Of a DNA stretch of 28,721 nt, positions 6,960 to 15,151 are shown piece after piece (position 1 is the stretch's first letter; each line of letters starts with the position of its first letter). Both the position numbers and the translations under genes were made by a program. This stretch comes from an uncultured Eubacterium sp. (GTDB lineage: Bacteria > Bacillota > Clostridia > Lachnospirales > Lachnospiraceae), in assembly GCA_934358495.1 (NCBI GenBank), contig CAKRKO010000029.1, positions 1 through 28,721 on the forward strand. Reading direction: 5' to 3'. Below the pieces are notes generated by a model that was given only the letters and a program-made list of their open reading frames with translations, was not told the origin of the DNA and did not search any database.

Positions 6960-8192
6960 ATGAGTGAAAAATATACAGATAGAAAAAATGTGAGTAAAAA
7001 TCATACACTGCAAAAGCATAGAAATGATGATAAGAAGAAGGGTGGCACAGCATGTAAGGTCGCAAAAAAATGTGGCGGATGTCAGTATCAGGGTGTTTCT
7101 TACGAAAAACAATTAAGTGAGAAGCAAAAAGCAGTCCGCCAGTTAATGCAGCCGTTTTGTAAAACAGAAGAAATTACCGGAATGAAAGATCCATATCATT
7201 ACCGAAACAAAGTGCATGCAGTGTTTGCACGGAAAAAAGACGGTACGATCATTTCCGGTGTTTACGAAGAGGGCACACATCGGGTAGTTCCGGTGGAAGC
7301 ATGTCAGATTGAGGATGAAAAGGCAGATGCTATCATCAATGATATTCGAGGACTTTTGAAGTCCTTTAAGATAAAAACGTATAATGAAGATACCGGCTAC
7401 GGTCTGTTGCGCCATGTGCTGATCCGCCGCGGATTTACCACAGGTGAGATTATGGTTGTTCTGGTGCTGGGGTCTCCGGTGATGCCGTCCAAAAACAATT
7501 TTGTCAAAGCATTGAGGAAACTGCACCCGGAAATTACAACGGTTGTGTTGAATGTGAATGACAAGCGAACCAGCATGGTACTCGGTGATCGTGAGACAAC
7601 GATTTACGGAAAAGGTTATATCGAGGATGTGCTGTGTGGACTGACTTTCCGTATTTCTTCCAAATCTTTTTATCAGATCAACCCGGTTCAGACGGAGAAG
7701 CTGTATGGAAAGGCTATGGAACTTGCCGGTCTGACAGGAAAAGAGCGTGTCATTGATGCGTATTGTGGTATTGGAACCATTGGAATGGTCGCTGCAAAAT
7801 CCGCAAAAGAAGTTATTGGTGTAGAACTGAATCCGGATGCTGTGCGGGATGCGGTCAAAAACGCAAAACGCAACCAGATGAAAAATATCCGTTTTTATCA
7901 GAATGACGCCGGACGTTTTATGGAAAAAATGGCGGCAAAGGGTGAAACAGCAGATGTCGTATTTATGGATCCGCCAAGAAGTGGCAGTACAGAGCAGTTT
8001 ATGAAATCCGCTGTGACACTGGCGCCGCAGAAAATCGTATATATTTCCTGTGATCCGCAGACCCAGGCAAGGGATTTGAAATATCTGACAAAGCATGGAT
8101 ATAAAGCAATGGGAGCATATCCGTATGATATGTTTCCTTTTACAAAGCACGCAGAAAATATCGTGCTTCTGGTGAAAAATCAACACAAATAA
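6960..8192 (+). CDS. rlmD: 23S rRNA (uracil-5-)-methyltransferase, RumA/RlmD family
   Basis: A 410-residue SAM-dependent RNA m5U methyltransferase. A [4Fe-4S] cluster site is formed by C32, C38, C41 (C-X5-C-G-G-C) and a distal C115 (EACQIE). The catalytic domain has S-F-Y-Q-I-N-P, motif I V-I-D-A-Y-C-G-I-G-T, F-M-D-P-P-R-S-G and the nucleophile C364 in S-C-D-P-Q-T-Q-A-R-D-L. The family methylates U1939 and, in Gram-positive RlmCD, also U747. Most relatives are about 450 residues and start with a TRAM domain; here only about 30 Lys-rich residues precede the cluster, so TRAM is absent. The ribosome binding site before ATG 6960 is weak. The stop codon is followed in the same frame by the LysR remnant. 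Confidence 0.92.
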   Translation: MSEKYTDRKNVSKNHTLQKHRNDDKKKGGTACKVAKKCGGCQYQGVSYEKQLSEKQKAVRQLMQPFCKTEEITGMKDPYHYRNKVHAVFARKKDGTIISGVYEEGTHRVVPVEACQIEDEKADAIINDIRGLLKSFKIKTYNEDTGYGLLRHVLIRRGFTTGEIMVVLVLGSPVMPSKNNFVKALRKLHPEITTVVLNVNDKRTSMVLGDRETTIYGKGYIEDVLCGLTFRISSKSFYQINPVQTEKLYGKAMELAGLTGKERVIDAYCGIGTIGMVAAKSAKEVIGVELNPDAVRDAVKNAKRNQMKNIRFYQNDAGRFMEKMAAKGETADVVFMDPPRSGSTEQFMKSAVTLAPQKIVYISCDPQTQARDLKYLTKHGYKAMGAYPYDMFPFTKHAENIVLLVKNQHK

Positions 8193-8768
8193 ATAATTGA
8201 ACTTTACAATGAGCGTTATCCAGATCTGGATGTGGAATATGAGGTTCTGCCTAGCCAGGTGCTGCAGTCGCTCTTGGAACAGGGAAAAATACATATGGTG
8301 ATTGGTCTGGAGGCAGAACTGGAGAAATTTCAGGGTGTCAAAAAATATAAACTGTTTGATCACAATCTGCAGGTTGGAGTGTATATGTCCAGCAGGCATC
8401 CGCTGGCCTTGCGAAAAGAAGTACATTTGGAGGATCTGAAAGGATTGGAAATTGGTGTGTTGGATTCTTTTGCATCGTTGGATGATAAAGAGCGCGTGAT
8501 TTGTGTACTGGATAAAAGAGGGCTGCTGAATCAGGTACAGGTTCGTGAGTACCGTTCCAGACAGAATCTGCTGCTTGCATTGATTACCGGAAAATGTATG
8601 ACGATCGCATTTCATAATATGTTTGCAGGCAGGGAAGACAAATTAAAATTTTATCCTTTATATGATAAGATTTTTCCAGATATGGGATTGATGGTAGTGG
8701 TTGCGCAGGAAAAATATCAGATAAAAGCGGAAAATTTAATAGAGATCATGGAGTCTCTGGGAGAGTAA
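8193..8768 (+). pseudogene. 3' remnant of a LysR-type regulator gene
   Basis: Codons from 8193 onward encode I-I-E-L-Y-N-E-R-Y-P-D-L-D-V-E-Y-E-V-L-P, the typical opening of the LysR substrate-binding domain around residue 95 of a full-length regulator. The reading frame then runs to a stop at 8766-8768 with no disruption, about 190 residues. The helix-turn-helix half is missing, and the frame abuts the rlmD stop codon directly, with no ribosome binding site. A GTG at 8232 could initiate but has no Shine-Dalgarno. A deletion that fused rlmD to the middle of a LysR gene explains this. The lost regulator may have controlled the MFS gene downstream. A functional effector-binding fragment is possible but less likely. 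Confidence 0.75.
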
Positions 8769-8769
8769 G

Positions 8770-8800
8770 GTGGTACAGTTGATTGGCTGTATCACTTTTT
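8770..8800 (+). terminator. Terminator after the LysR remnant
   Basis: A 9-bp stem GTGGTACAG/CTGTATCAC with one G-U, an 8-base loop and a T5 run, directly after the LysR remnant stop codon. Confidence 0.8.
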
Positions 8801-8833
8801 CTATATTAAGTAACCACGAAAGTCATAGCTCGT

Positions 8834-8839
8834 TATAAT
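8834..8839 (+). promoter_or_regulatory. Candidate -10 box of the MFS gene
   Basis: TATAAT lies 24 bases before the GGAGGG ribosome binding region of the MFS gene. The hexamer 17 bases upstream (TAACCA, 8811-8816) is a poor -35, which would suit an activator-dependent promoter. Confidence 0.4.
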
Positions 8840-8863
8840 ATCTTTTATGGAGGGATATTATAT

Positions 8864-10153
8864 ATGAGTAGTAATGCAAAAAGCCGTGGATTCGGCAAAA
8901 ATGGATGGATGATTATCATCTTTACGTTGTTTATTTACATGTTTACCTGTACGGCAGCAGATACGCTGAATGTTTCTGTTACTGCATTTGCGTCTGCATA
9001 TGGATGGGATTCCAATCAGATGCTCCTGTTTTCGGCAGCAGGTGGATTTGTAGGTATTATTGTATCAGCAGTACTTGGTGTGGTAGTTGCAAAAAAAGGT
9101 GTTAAGATTCCGACAGTTGTAATGCTGATTGCTTCCGCATTGATCTGGCTGTTTCATGGACACGTTAATTCTTTTATTACATATGGTCTGGCAGTTATTC
9201 TTCTGACTGCATTTTCTAATGCATTAAACCTGGTTTCCACACAGCAGATTATGAGTAACTGGTTCCCGAAAAAGAAAGGTATTGCACTTGGTTGGGCTAC
9301 AATGGGAACATGTTTTTCATCTGCAATCATGGTTGCAGTATTCCAGGGAATGTTTGGAATGACTATCAGCGCACCGTTTAATTTGATGTGTGTAATTTTC
9401 ATCATTCTTGCTGTAATTACTATTTTCTGGTTCAAACAGTTTCCGGAAGAAGCTGGTGCTTATCCGGACAATGAGCCGATCACAGAAGAAGAGAGAAAAG
9501 CAAATCTGGAAATGCTGAACAACAGCAAACCGGTATTTACCATTGGAAAGCTGGTACGCACAAAAGAAATGTGGATGTTGGCAGCAATTTTTGGTTTTGT
9601 TGCACTGGGACTTGTAGCCGTTATTTCTCAGATGGTACCGAGACTGGTTGCAGTCGGACTTGGACAGAATACCGCCATTATGTATCTGACCATTGCATCT
9701 ATCATCGGTATTCCGGCTAGTGTCATCTGGGGATTCATTGATCAGAAACTGGGAACAAATAAAACCGTTCGTATATTTTGTTTATTATGGACTTTAATGC
9801 TGGTTGTTTCCGCTGTCGGAAGTGGAATGACAAGTGCTCTGATCGCAGTATTATCCGTTATTTTTTATGCGATACTGTTAGGAGGAATGATGAATCTGAT
9901 GCCGTCTGCAATTATTTCTGTATTCGGACGTTTTGATTTTGCAGATGCAAATAAAATCATCATGCCGCTGATCATTGGAATCCGTTCCTGTGCGTTTTTA
10001 CTTGTACCGGTAATGCTTGCCTCAGCTGGTTCAAATGTAAATGGCGGATACAGAAATGCATTTATTGTATGCGCGATTTTATCAGCAATTTCTACAGTAC
10101 TTGCATTTTTGTTAAAAGATCAGTGTATCGGAAGAAATTCATTGGATAAATAA
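8864..10153 (+). CDS. MFS transporter
   Basis: A 429-residue integral membrane protein with about 12 hydrophobic segments in two halves, separated by a charged cytoplasmic loop near 195-235 (F-P-E-E-A-G-A-Y-P-D-N-E-P-I-T-E-E-E-R-K). The first half contains the conserved loop before TM5, N-W-F-P-K-K-K-G-I-A-L-G-W, characteristic of the oxalate/formate antiporter-like and monocarboxylate-like MFS groups. It therefore probably moves a small organic anion or metabolite; the substrate cannot be named. A strong ribosome binding site (GGAGGG) precedes ATG 8864. It is a single-gene unit between two terminators, next to the LysR remnant that may once have regulated it. Confidence 0.88.
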   Translation: MSSNAKSRGFGKNGWMIIIFTLFIYMFTCTAADTLNVSVTAFASAYGWDSNQMLLFSAAGGFVGIIVSAVLGVVVAKKGVKIPTVVMLIASALIWLFHGHVNSFITYGLAVILLTAFSNALNLVSTQQIMSNWFPKKKGIALGWATMGTCFSSAIMVAVFQGMFGMTISAPFNLMCVIFIILAVITIFWFKQFPEEAGAYPDNEPITEEERKANLEMLNNSKPVFTIGKLVRTKEMWMLAAIFGFVALGLVAVISQMVPRLVAVGLGQNTAIMYLTIASIIGIPASVIWGFIDQKLGTNKTVRIFCLLWTLMLVVSAVGSGMTSALIAVLSVIFYAILLGGMMNLMPSAIISVFGRFDFADANKIIMPLIIGIRSCAFLLVPVMLASAGSNVNGGYRNAFIVCAILSAISTVLAFLLKDQCIGRNSLDK

Positions 10154-10192
10154 GAAATATAGATTAACAGGTATAATGGAAGGAAGAAAAAT

Positions 10193-10242
10193 AGATCTGT
10201 CGATGTGTGAGGTTTGCTCACAACGGCGGATCTGTTTTTTTT
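10193..10242 (+). terminator. Terminator after the MFS gene
   Basis: A 10-bp stem AGATCTGTCG/CGGCGGATCT with G-U pairs, an inner TGAG/CTCA stem, and GTTTTTTTT downstream. Confidence 0.88.
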
Positions 10243-10322
10243 CATGGAAACAAAAACAAGATAACAGGTAAATATTAACCGATAATAAAAAAACGATGGT
10301 ATTCTTTCACAGAAAAATCTGG

Positions 10323-10328
10323 TATAAT
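10323..10328 (+). promoter_or_regulatory. Candidate -10 box of the c-di-GMP gene
   Basis: TATAAT is preceded by an A/T-rich stretch, but no good -35 is visible at 17 bases. A transcript from here would have a leader of about 125 bases containing the palindrome at 10371-10421. Confidence 0.4.
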
Positions 10329-10366
10329 AAAATTTAATGATATTGCGCCGACCGGAGCGAAGTGTA

Positions 10367-10421
10367 GATGTGCAGTGATTCTGAGATGAATATGTCAGCT
10401 TACGCTGACCAGAATCACGCA
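10367..10421 (+). repeat. Palindromic repeat, family B copy 1
   Basis: An outer 9-bp stem GTGATTCTG/CAGAATCAC (10375-10383, 10410-10418) encloses a 10-base left bulge and the inner stem GTCAGC-TTAC-GCTGAC; TGC/GCA extends it outward. Bases 10367-10398 recur with one mismatch at 27965-27996. It lies in the leader of the HD-GYP gene. The preceding GCGCCGACCGGAGCG also resembles the reverse complement of 549-566. Confidence 0.7.
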
Positions 10422-10461
10422 CCAAGTCTCACGTGCGATCGACTTGAATAGGAGAACAGGT

Positions 10462-13299
10462 TTGACGAAAGAAAATAATAAGATAAACAAAAAGAAAAAA
10501 CTGGTGTATTACGTCCTGATGCTGGCAATCCTGTGCTGGTTCATAATTGTAGAAGTTTTCGGGACAAATGAGCGGGACAGCAGTGAACGTATCCGGGATC
10601 TTACTTATCATGGAACATTTACCTGGGAAAAATCAGATGGAAGTACGGAGCAGATTGAGATACCGGGAATTTATGATGTGGCGGCCGGGGAAACAATGGT
10701 GCTGACAACGCAGCTTCCAACAGATTATGATGCGCAGACGTTAATGATCCGTTCTTCTTTGCAGGATGTGCGTTTTTATGTGGATGGTCAGTTGCGAGTT
10801 GTATATGATACTTCAGATACCAGAATAGCAGGAAAAAATTCAGCCAGCCGGTATGTATTCTGTCCGACATCAGTGGATGATGCCGGAAAAGAAGTACGTA
10901 TTGAATTAAAAACACATACAGAAAAATATGCCGGAGTAGTAAACGAAGTGTTCTGTGGCGATAAGGCTGAAATCTGGGAATATATATTTGATTCTTATGG
11001 TTTGGCGACGATTATTGCATTTTTCCTGCTGTTTGCAGGAATTGTTACGGTTATCTTCAGTATTGCGCTTGGTTTGGTATATCATGTGAAATTTGATATG
11101 GAGTATCTGGGATGGTGCATTATCATGGCAGCTGGCTGGATGCTTGGAGAATCAAAAATGAGGCAGTTACTGGTGCCGAATGCATCAGTGCTTTCCAATT
11201 TGTGTTTTGTAATAATCATGTTATGCCCACTGCCCATCGTATACTATATTGACAGTATGCAGAATGGAAAACATCAGAAAGTATTTCGCTGGATGGAATA
11301 CGTTTCCGTATTAAATTTTGCGGTCTGTTGTGTACTGCATCTGACTGGTGTAGCAGATTTTATAGAAACAATGCCGGTAGCTCATGCGATTCTTGGAGTG
11401 ACACTGGTATTGGTAGTTGCAACTGTATGTTATGATCTGCATCACGGATATATTCACAAAAACCGTTATGTTGTGCCAGGACTGTTTGTGGCGCTTCTTT
11501 CAGTCGCAGTGGAAGCTGTATCTTCATATTTTGTCATCTCCATTTATGGCATGTTTATGGGGATCGGTATGATCGTGCTTCTGTTTGTAAATCTGGTCAG
11601 AACGATCCGTAATGTACAGAACATGGAAAATTCACGTCAGAGACGGGAAATGAAAAAGCGAAGAAAGCAGATGGAAGCCATGTCTTTGCAGTTGATGCAG
11701 ACGTTGTCAACGACGATAGAGGCGAAAGACGAGTACACCCGAGGTCATTCTCATCGTGTAGCAGAATATTCAGTTTTGATTGCGAAGGAGCTGGGCTGGA
11801 ATCAGAAAGAACTTTTCAATCTGCGTAATGCAGCGCATTTGCACGATATCGGAAAAATTGGAATCCCAGACACGATTTTAAATAAACCGACAAAACTGAC
11901 GGAAGAAGAGTATGCAGTAATTAAGGAACATACGGTGATCGGATCAGAAATTTTGAAGAATATTACACTGATCGATCATGTAATAGAAGTGGCACGGTAT
12001 CATCATGAGCGTTATGACGGAAAGGGATATCCGGATGGTCTGAAAGGGGAAGAAATCCCGTTACCGGCCAGAATCGTGGCAGTGGCGGACAGCTATGATG
12101 CGATGCAGTCCAGAAGAATTTATCGTAATCCTCTCGAAGCCGAGACGATTTATAAGGAAATATCGAAGAACCGGGGCATTCAGTTTGATCCGGAAATTGC
12201 GGATATCTTTTTGAAACTTCTTCGGGAAGAACGGCTTGTGATCGGTGAGGGGTGTATTGGAATAGATGAGGAATACAGTATGCCGGACGTGGAAATCGAG
12301 ATTGGAAAATTCATTTCAGATGTCATGTCGACGATACGGACACAGGAGGACAGTGAGGGCTTCGACTTCCTTACAGGACTTCCGATGCGTAACCGTGGAG
12401 AGAAAATGGCTGCACAGTTTATGCAGCGGGAGAATGGTTACCTGGTGTTCATGGATATGGATAATCTGAAAAAGATCAATGATATCTATGGACATAAAGC
12501 CGGCGACCGGGCACTGAAATTGCTTGGTTCGCTGCTGCTTGAATTTGCGCAGCACTCCGTGGTATGCCGTCTGGGCGGCGATGAATTTCTGATGTTTGTA
12601 CCGGAAGTTTCAAAGGAAAAAATCACGGAGATCGTAAGTGGTATTATTGAAAAATTTGAAGAGATAAAGGAAGAGGATCTGGAAATCCGCTATGCATCGA
12701 TATCCATTGGAATCTGTGAAACGGTAAAGGGGGATTCCTTTGAGGAATGTTATTCTAAAGCAGACAAAGCACTGTATTATATAAAGCAGAATGGCAAAGG
12801 AGATTTCTTCTTCTATCAGCAGATGGAAAGCCAGCAAATGACTGATTATGGAACCGGAAAAGATCTGGCGCTGATTGCAAAAGCTTTGCGTGAGAGTGGC
12901 AACTACGCAGGTGCACTTGAACTGGATTACCGGGAGTTTGCAAAGATTTACGAATACATGAACCATCTGGGTGAGCGTTACAAATACCAGTGTTATCTCG
13001 TGATGGTTACCATGGACACCACACCGGATTATGTGATGTATATTGAAAATATTGAGTGTGCGCTGGAGAGTATGGAGCAGGCAATCCGGCAGAAAATCCG
13101 AAAGGTAGATGTCTGCACCCGTTACAGTTCCATGCAGTATCTGATCATCCTGTTTGAAGCAGACGAGACGCAGATACCGAAAGTCATGGATCGTATTTTT
13201 ATGCAGTATTATAAACAGTACGATAAGAGTAATTTTATTCCGAAGTATGAATATATTCCAATGATGGAAAATTCGAAAGAAAAGATGGAGAAGAACTAA
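10462..13299 (+). CDS. Membrane c-di-GMP protein: HD-GYP, GGDEF and degenerate GGDEF-like domains
   Basis: A 945-residue protein. Domain order: TM1 (14-34); an extracytoplasmic beta-rich domain (about 35-170); about seven TMs (175-385), resembling 7TM-DISM sensors; a basic linker; HD-GYP phosphodiesterase (about 400-580) with H461-D462 in H-D-I-G-K-I-G-I-P and G522-Y523-P524; GGDEF diguanylate cyclase (about 628-790) with intact G705-G-D-E-F709 but no RxxD inhibitory site upstream; and a C-terminal region (about 800-930) with the profile of a second GGDEF domain in which the signature reads S889-S-M-Q-Y893. It could both make and degrade c-di-GMP in response to an external signal. The start is TTG 10462, seven bases after AGGAG; the upstream TTG at 10444 has no ribosome binding site. 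It is a single-gene unit. Confidence 0.88.
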   Translation: MTKENNKINKKKKLVYYVLMLAILCWFIIVEVFGTNERDSSERIRDLTYHGTFTWEKSDGSTEQIEIPGIYDVAAGETMVLTTQLPTDYDAQTLMIRSSLQDVRFYVDGQLRVVYDTSDTRIAGKNSASRYVFCPTSVDDAGKEVRIELKTHTEKYAGVVNEVFCGDKAEIWEYIFDSYGLATIIAFFLLFAGIVTVIFSIALGLVYHVKFDMEYLGWCIIMAAGWMLGESKMRQLLVPNASVLSNLCFVIIMLCPLPIVYYIDSMQNGKHQKVFRWMEYVSVLNFAVCCVLHLTGVADFIETMPVAHAILGVTLVLVVATVCYDLHHGYIHKNRYVVPGLFVALLSVAVEAVSSYFVISIYGMFMGIGMIVLLFVNLVRTIRNVQNMENSRQRREMKKRRKQMEAMSLQLMQTLSTTIEAKDEYTRGHSHRVAEYSVLIAKELGWNQKELFNLRNAAHLHDIGKIGIPDTILNKPTKLTEEEYAVIKEHTVIGSEILKNITLIDHVIEVARYHHERYDGKGYPDGLKGEEIPLPARIVAVADSYDAMQSRRIYRNPLEAETIYKEISKNRGIQFDPEIADIFLKLLREERLVIGEGCIGIDEEYSMPDVEIEIGKFISDVMSTIRTQEDSEGFDFLTGLPMRNRGEKMAAQFMQRENGYLVFMDMDNLKKINDIYGHKAGDRALKLLGSLLLEFAQHSVVCRLGGDEFLMFVPEVSKEKITEIVSGIIEKFEEIKEEDLEIRYASISIGICETVKGDSFEECYSKADKALYYIKQNGKGDFFFYQQMESQQMTDYGTGKDLALIAKALRESGNYAGALELDYREFAKIYEYMNHLGERYKYQCYLVMVTMDTTPDYVMYIENIECALESMEQAIRQKIRKVDVCTRYSSMQYLIILFEADETQIPKVMDRIFMQYYKQYDKSNFIPKYEYIPMMENSKEKMEKN

Positions 13300-13329
13300 T
13301 AGAAGTAAAATGGTTTGTGTGAAATAAGG

Positions 13330-13358
13330 TTGCAAGAATCCTGCTTTTTTACTATAGT
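13330..13358 (+). promoter_or_regulatory. Promoter of the Rrf2 gene
   Basis: TTGCAA (13330-13335), a 17-base spacer and TATAGT (13353-13358) form a good sigma-A promoter, 33 bases before the start codon. Confidence 0.72.
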
Positions 13359-13366
13359 GTAACTAT
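13354..13366 (+). promoter_or_regulatory. Candidate Rrf2 operator
   Basis: The perfect palindrome ATAGT-GTA-ACTAT overlaps the -10 box and the start of transcription, so a bound repressor would block RNA polymerase. Autoregulation by the Rrf2 protein encoded just downstream is the simplest reading. Confidence 0.5.
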
Positions 13367-13390
13367 TAGATAGATAAGGTTGGTAGAAAA

Positions 13391-13831
13391 ATGCAGATAT
13401 CAAGCAGATTTACGCTGGCAATTCATATTTTTGCCTGTGTGGATACATTCAAAGATGATTATAAAGTAACCAGTGATTTTATTGCAGGAAGTACAAATGT
13501 AAATCCTGTCATTATTCGAAAAATATTAGGACAGCTAAAGGCAGCAGGACTCATTGAGGTGGCGCGGGGAACCGGAGGAACCACGATTCCAAAGCCGTTG
13601 TCAAAAATTACATTTCTGGATATTTATCGTGCGGTAGAGTGCGTGGAAGAAAATCAGCTCTTTCATTTCCATGAAAATCCGAATATTGCCTGTCCGGTTG
13701 GAAGAAACATTCATCATGTATTGGATGAAAAGCTGGATCGGGTGCAGAAGGCGATGGAGAGGGAATTACAGTCTATTACGCTGGAGGATGTCAGGGAGGA
13801 TTTGAAAAAATATCTGCTGCAGGAAAAGTAA
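13391..13831 (+). CDS. Rrf2 family transcriptional regulator
   Basis: A 146-residue winged-helix regulator. The N-terminal M-Q-I-S-S-R-F-T-L-A-I-H-I opening, the recognition region N-P-V-I-I-R-K-I-L-G-Q-L-K-A-A-G-L-I (36-54) and the wing G-T-G-G-T are family hallmarks. IscR and NsrR carry three cysteines for an Fe-S cluster; here only one cysteine (N-I-A-C-P-V) lies in that region, with one more near the N-terminus, so a cluster of that kind is unlikely and a YwnA/CymR-like mode is more probable. It is convergent with fdhD across 164 bases of palindromic sequence. Its target is unknown; autoregulation is suggested by the operator at its promoter. Confidence 0.88.
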   Translation: MQISSRFTLAIHIFACVDTFKDDYKVTSDFIAGSTNVNPVIIRKILGQLKAAGLIEVARGTGGTTIPKPLSKITFLDIYRAVECVEENQLFHFHENPNIACPVGRNIHHVLDEKLDRVQKAMERELQSITLEDVREDLKKYLLQEK

Positions 13832-13853
13832 AATAGAATCCTGGGAAAGCACT

Positions 13854-13970
13854 TCGTGCAAACGATGCGCACTTGCACGAGAAAAAATTATCTCAGTCGA
13901 GAAGACTCCCACTTCTGCAAGTCCCTCAAAGATTGAGGGATTAAGGGAGTTTGAAGCGGACTTGTCCGCT
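13854..13970. repeat. Array of intergenic palindromes with family C repeat, copy 1
   Basis: The space between the convergent rrf2 and fdhD genes holds successive hairpins. They are TCGTGCA/TGCACGA (13854-13880); an outer ACTCCC/GGGAGT pair (13905-13910, 13945-13950) around the perfect TCCCTCA-AAGAT-TGAGGGA (13922-13940); and AGCGGAC-TT-GTCCGCT (13955-13970), followed by a T-rich stretch. Bases 13888-13911 recur exactly, inverted, at 24255-24278. The last hairpin may terminate rrf2. Confidence 0.65.
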
Positions 13971-13995
13971 TTGTTCTGTATAAAAACTACTGGTA

Positions 13996-14817
13996 TTAGT
14001 TTTGCCAGAATTCTTTTGAAGAAAAAATATCCATAGCGTCCATGTGAGCGCTACAGATCAATGTCACATGATACTTGCGGGCAAGTGTCACGGCGCGATC
14101 AGTTGGAGCACCGTTGCTGACAAGAACCGGAACTTTGGAACGAATCACTTTTTCCATCATATCGTCCGGAATTCGTCCGCTGGAAAACAGGATGCATTTG
14201 GTTAGGTCAAGTCCGTCAATCAGCGCGTTTCCGATGGCTTTGTCCAAGGCATTATGACGGCCGATGTCTTCGCACAGATAGCGGATTTCGCCTTCATACA
14301 TCAGAAAACAGCTGTGAATGCCGTGAGTTTTCTGGTGGAGAGGTGCTCCTTTACGAAATGCCTGAATCAGATCCAGTGCCTGGTGGTAGTCAAAATCAAA
14401 ATTTGGAAGAACAGAGACTGGTTCAGTGTCGTTCTGTTCAGAAAGCAGATCGCGTCCAAGCATGCCTTCTTCACCGCAGTCACAGGCGCGGACTTCAATG
14501 GGCTTTTTGATTTCACCGAGTGGTCGTGTGGTCATTACTCTGGCGCGGACACCATCACGGCAGATGTAAATGCTGTGAATGTCTTCGACACCATTAATCC
14601 GGCCTTCGGTGTACATATGACCAAGTACCAGTGCTGGCAGATTTTGAATGGTGCAGACCAGTTTCAGCGCCAGATCTTCGTTAATATAAACAGATAACAG
14701 ATTTTCATGAAGAATAATCTTTTCTTTTTTTTCAAATGTGTTGCTTTCCGGGTAATAACAGATCATATCCTGTGTTTCTACTGCCGGCTGAGCGGTGCAT
14801 AAATCTTTTATTTCCAT
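13996..14817 (-). CDS. fdhD: Formate dehydrogenase accessory sulfurtransferase FdhD
   Basis: A 273-residue cytoplasmic protein that passes sulfur from IscS-type desulfurases to the molybdenum/tungsten bis-MGD cofactor of formate dehydrogenase. Family motifs are clear: K-T-H-G-I-H-S-C near 165, C-E-D-I-G-R-H-N-A-L-D-K near 183-194, and S-S-G-R-I-P-D-D-M-M-E-K followed by S-N-G-A-P-T. The E. coli protein uses a C-x-x-C loop; at that place this one has R-A-C-D-C-G (C112, C114), a C-x-C arrangement. No formate dehydrogenase gene is in the window. The upstream sequence carries AAGGGA about 14 bases before the start, a weak ribosome binding site. The 82-bp repeat at 14843 lies in its promoter region. 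Confidence 0.9.
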   Translation of the reverse strand: MEIKDLCTAQPAVETQDMICYYPESNTFEKKEKIILHENLLSVYINEDLALKLVCTIQNLPALVLGHMYTEGRINGVEDIHSIYICRDGVRARVMTTRPLGEIKKPIEVRACDCGEEGMLGRDLLSEQNDTEPVSVLPNFDFDYHQALDLIQAFRKGAPLHQKTHGIHSCFLMYEGEIRYLCEDIGRHNALDKAIGNALIDGLDLTKCILFSSGRIPDDMMEKVIRSKVPVLVSNGAPTDRAVTLARKYHVTLICSAHMDAMDIFSSKEFWQN

Positions 14818-14842
14818 AGCTATTTTTTATTCCCTTATTAAA

Positions 14843-14924
14843 GTAAAGCGGACATAAGCATCCCCATTACCCACCGCTTAGTACTCTACGCACTTGAAGC
14901 GGGGGAATGCTTATTCTGCGTTCA
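14843..14924 (+). repeat. Palindromic dispersed element, 82-bp form (copy 2)
   Basis: From GTAAAGCG to GCGTTCA it is base-for-base identical to 15920-16001 and in the same orientation. The whole element folds on itself: the left arm with ATAAGCAT-CCCC pairs with GGGG-(GA)-ATGCTTAT, and inside it CCGCTT pairs with AAGCGG. The right part matches copy 1. No target-site duplication is visible. It lies between fdhD and the DUF3990 gene. Confidence 0.85.
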
Positions 14925-15121
14925 AGTTGTGTTTTAATTATTAATGAAACAGATTTTTTTGCAATGTTATTGTACTTATTCTAATACAAAAAAACAATGC
15001 TTGTAAAGATAGTTTCTGATATGAAATCAGTAATAGTAAAATTTTTGGCTGAAAAACGATATATTAGAAAAGTGCTTTGCAGATATAAATGATAGCGTAT
15101 GTAAGAACTGAAAAATAGTGC

Positions 15122-15151
15122 TTGATAAAAGTAACTCTTTGGAGATATAAT
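15122..15151 (+). promoter_or_regulatory. Promoter of the DUF3990 gene
   Basis: TTGATA (15122-15127), an 18-base spacer and a consensus TATAAT (15146-15151) lie 50 bases before the start codon. Confidence 0.7.

Noticed and set aside
7143..8615. A 490-codon open frame on the minus strand
   Set aside because: It lies antisense to the clearly coding rlmD gene and the LysR remnant, has a Cys/His/Phe-rich composition typical of antisense frames, and shows no recognisable domain or ribosome binding site.
10330..10461. A c-di-GMP riboswitch in the leader of the HD-GYP/GGDEF gene
   Set aside because: The leader is structured, but I could not find the conserved GEMM elements. The main hairpin is a dispersed repeat also present at 27965.
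12610..13335. A 241-codon minus-strand frame
   Set aside because: It is antisense to the GGDEF part of the c-di-GMP protein, whose motifs are intact on the plus strand.
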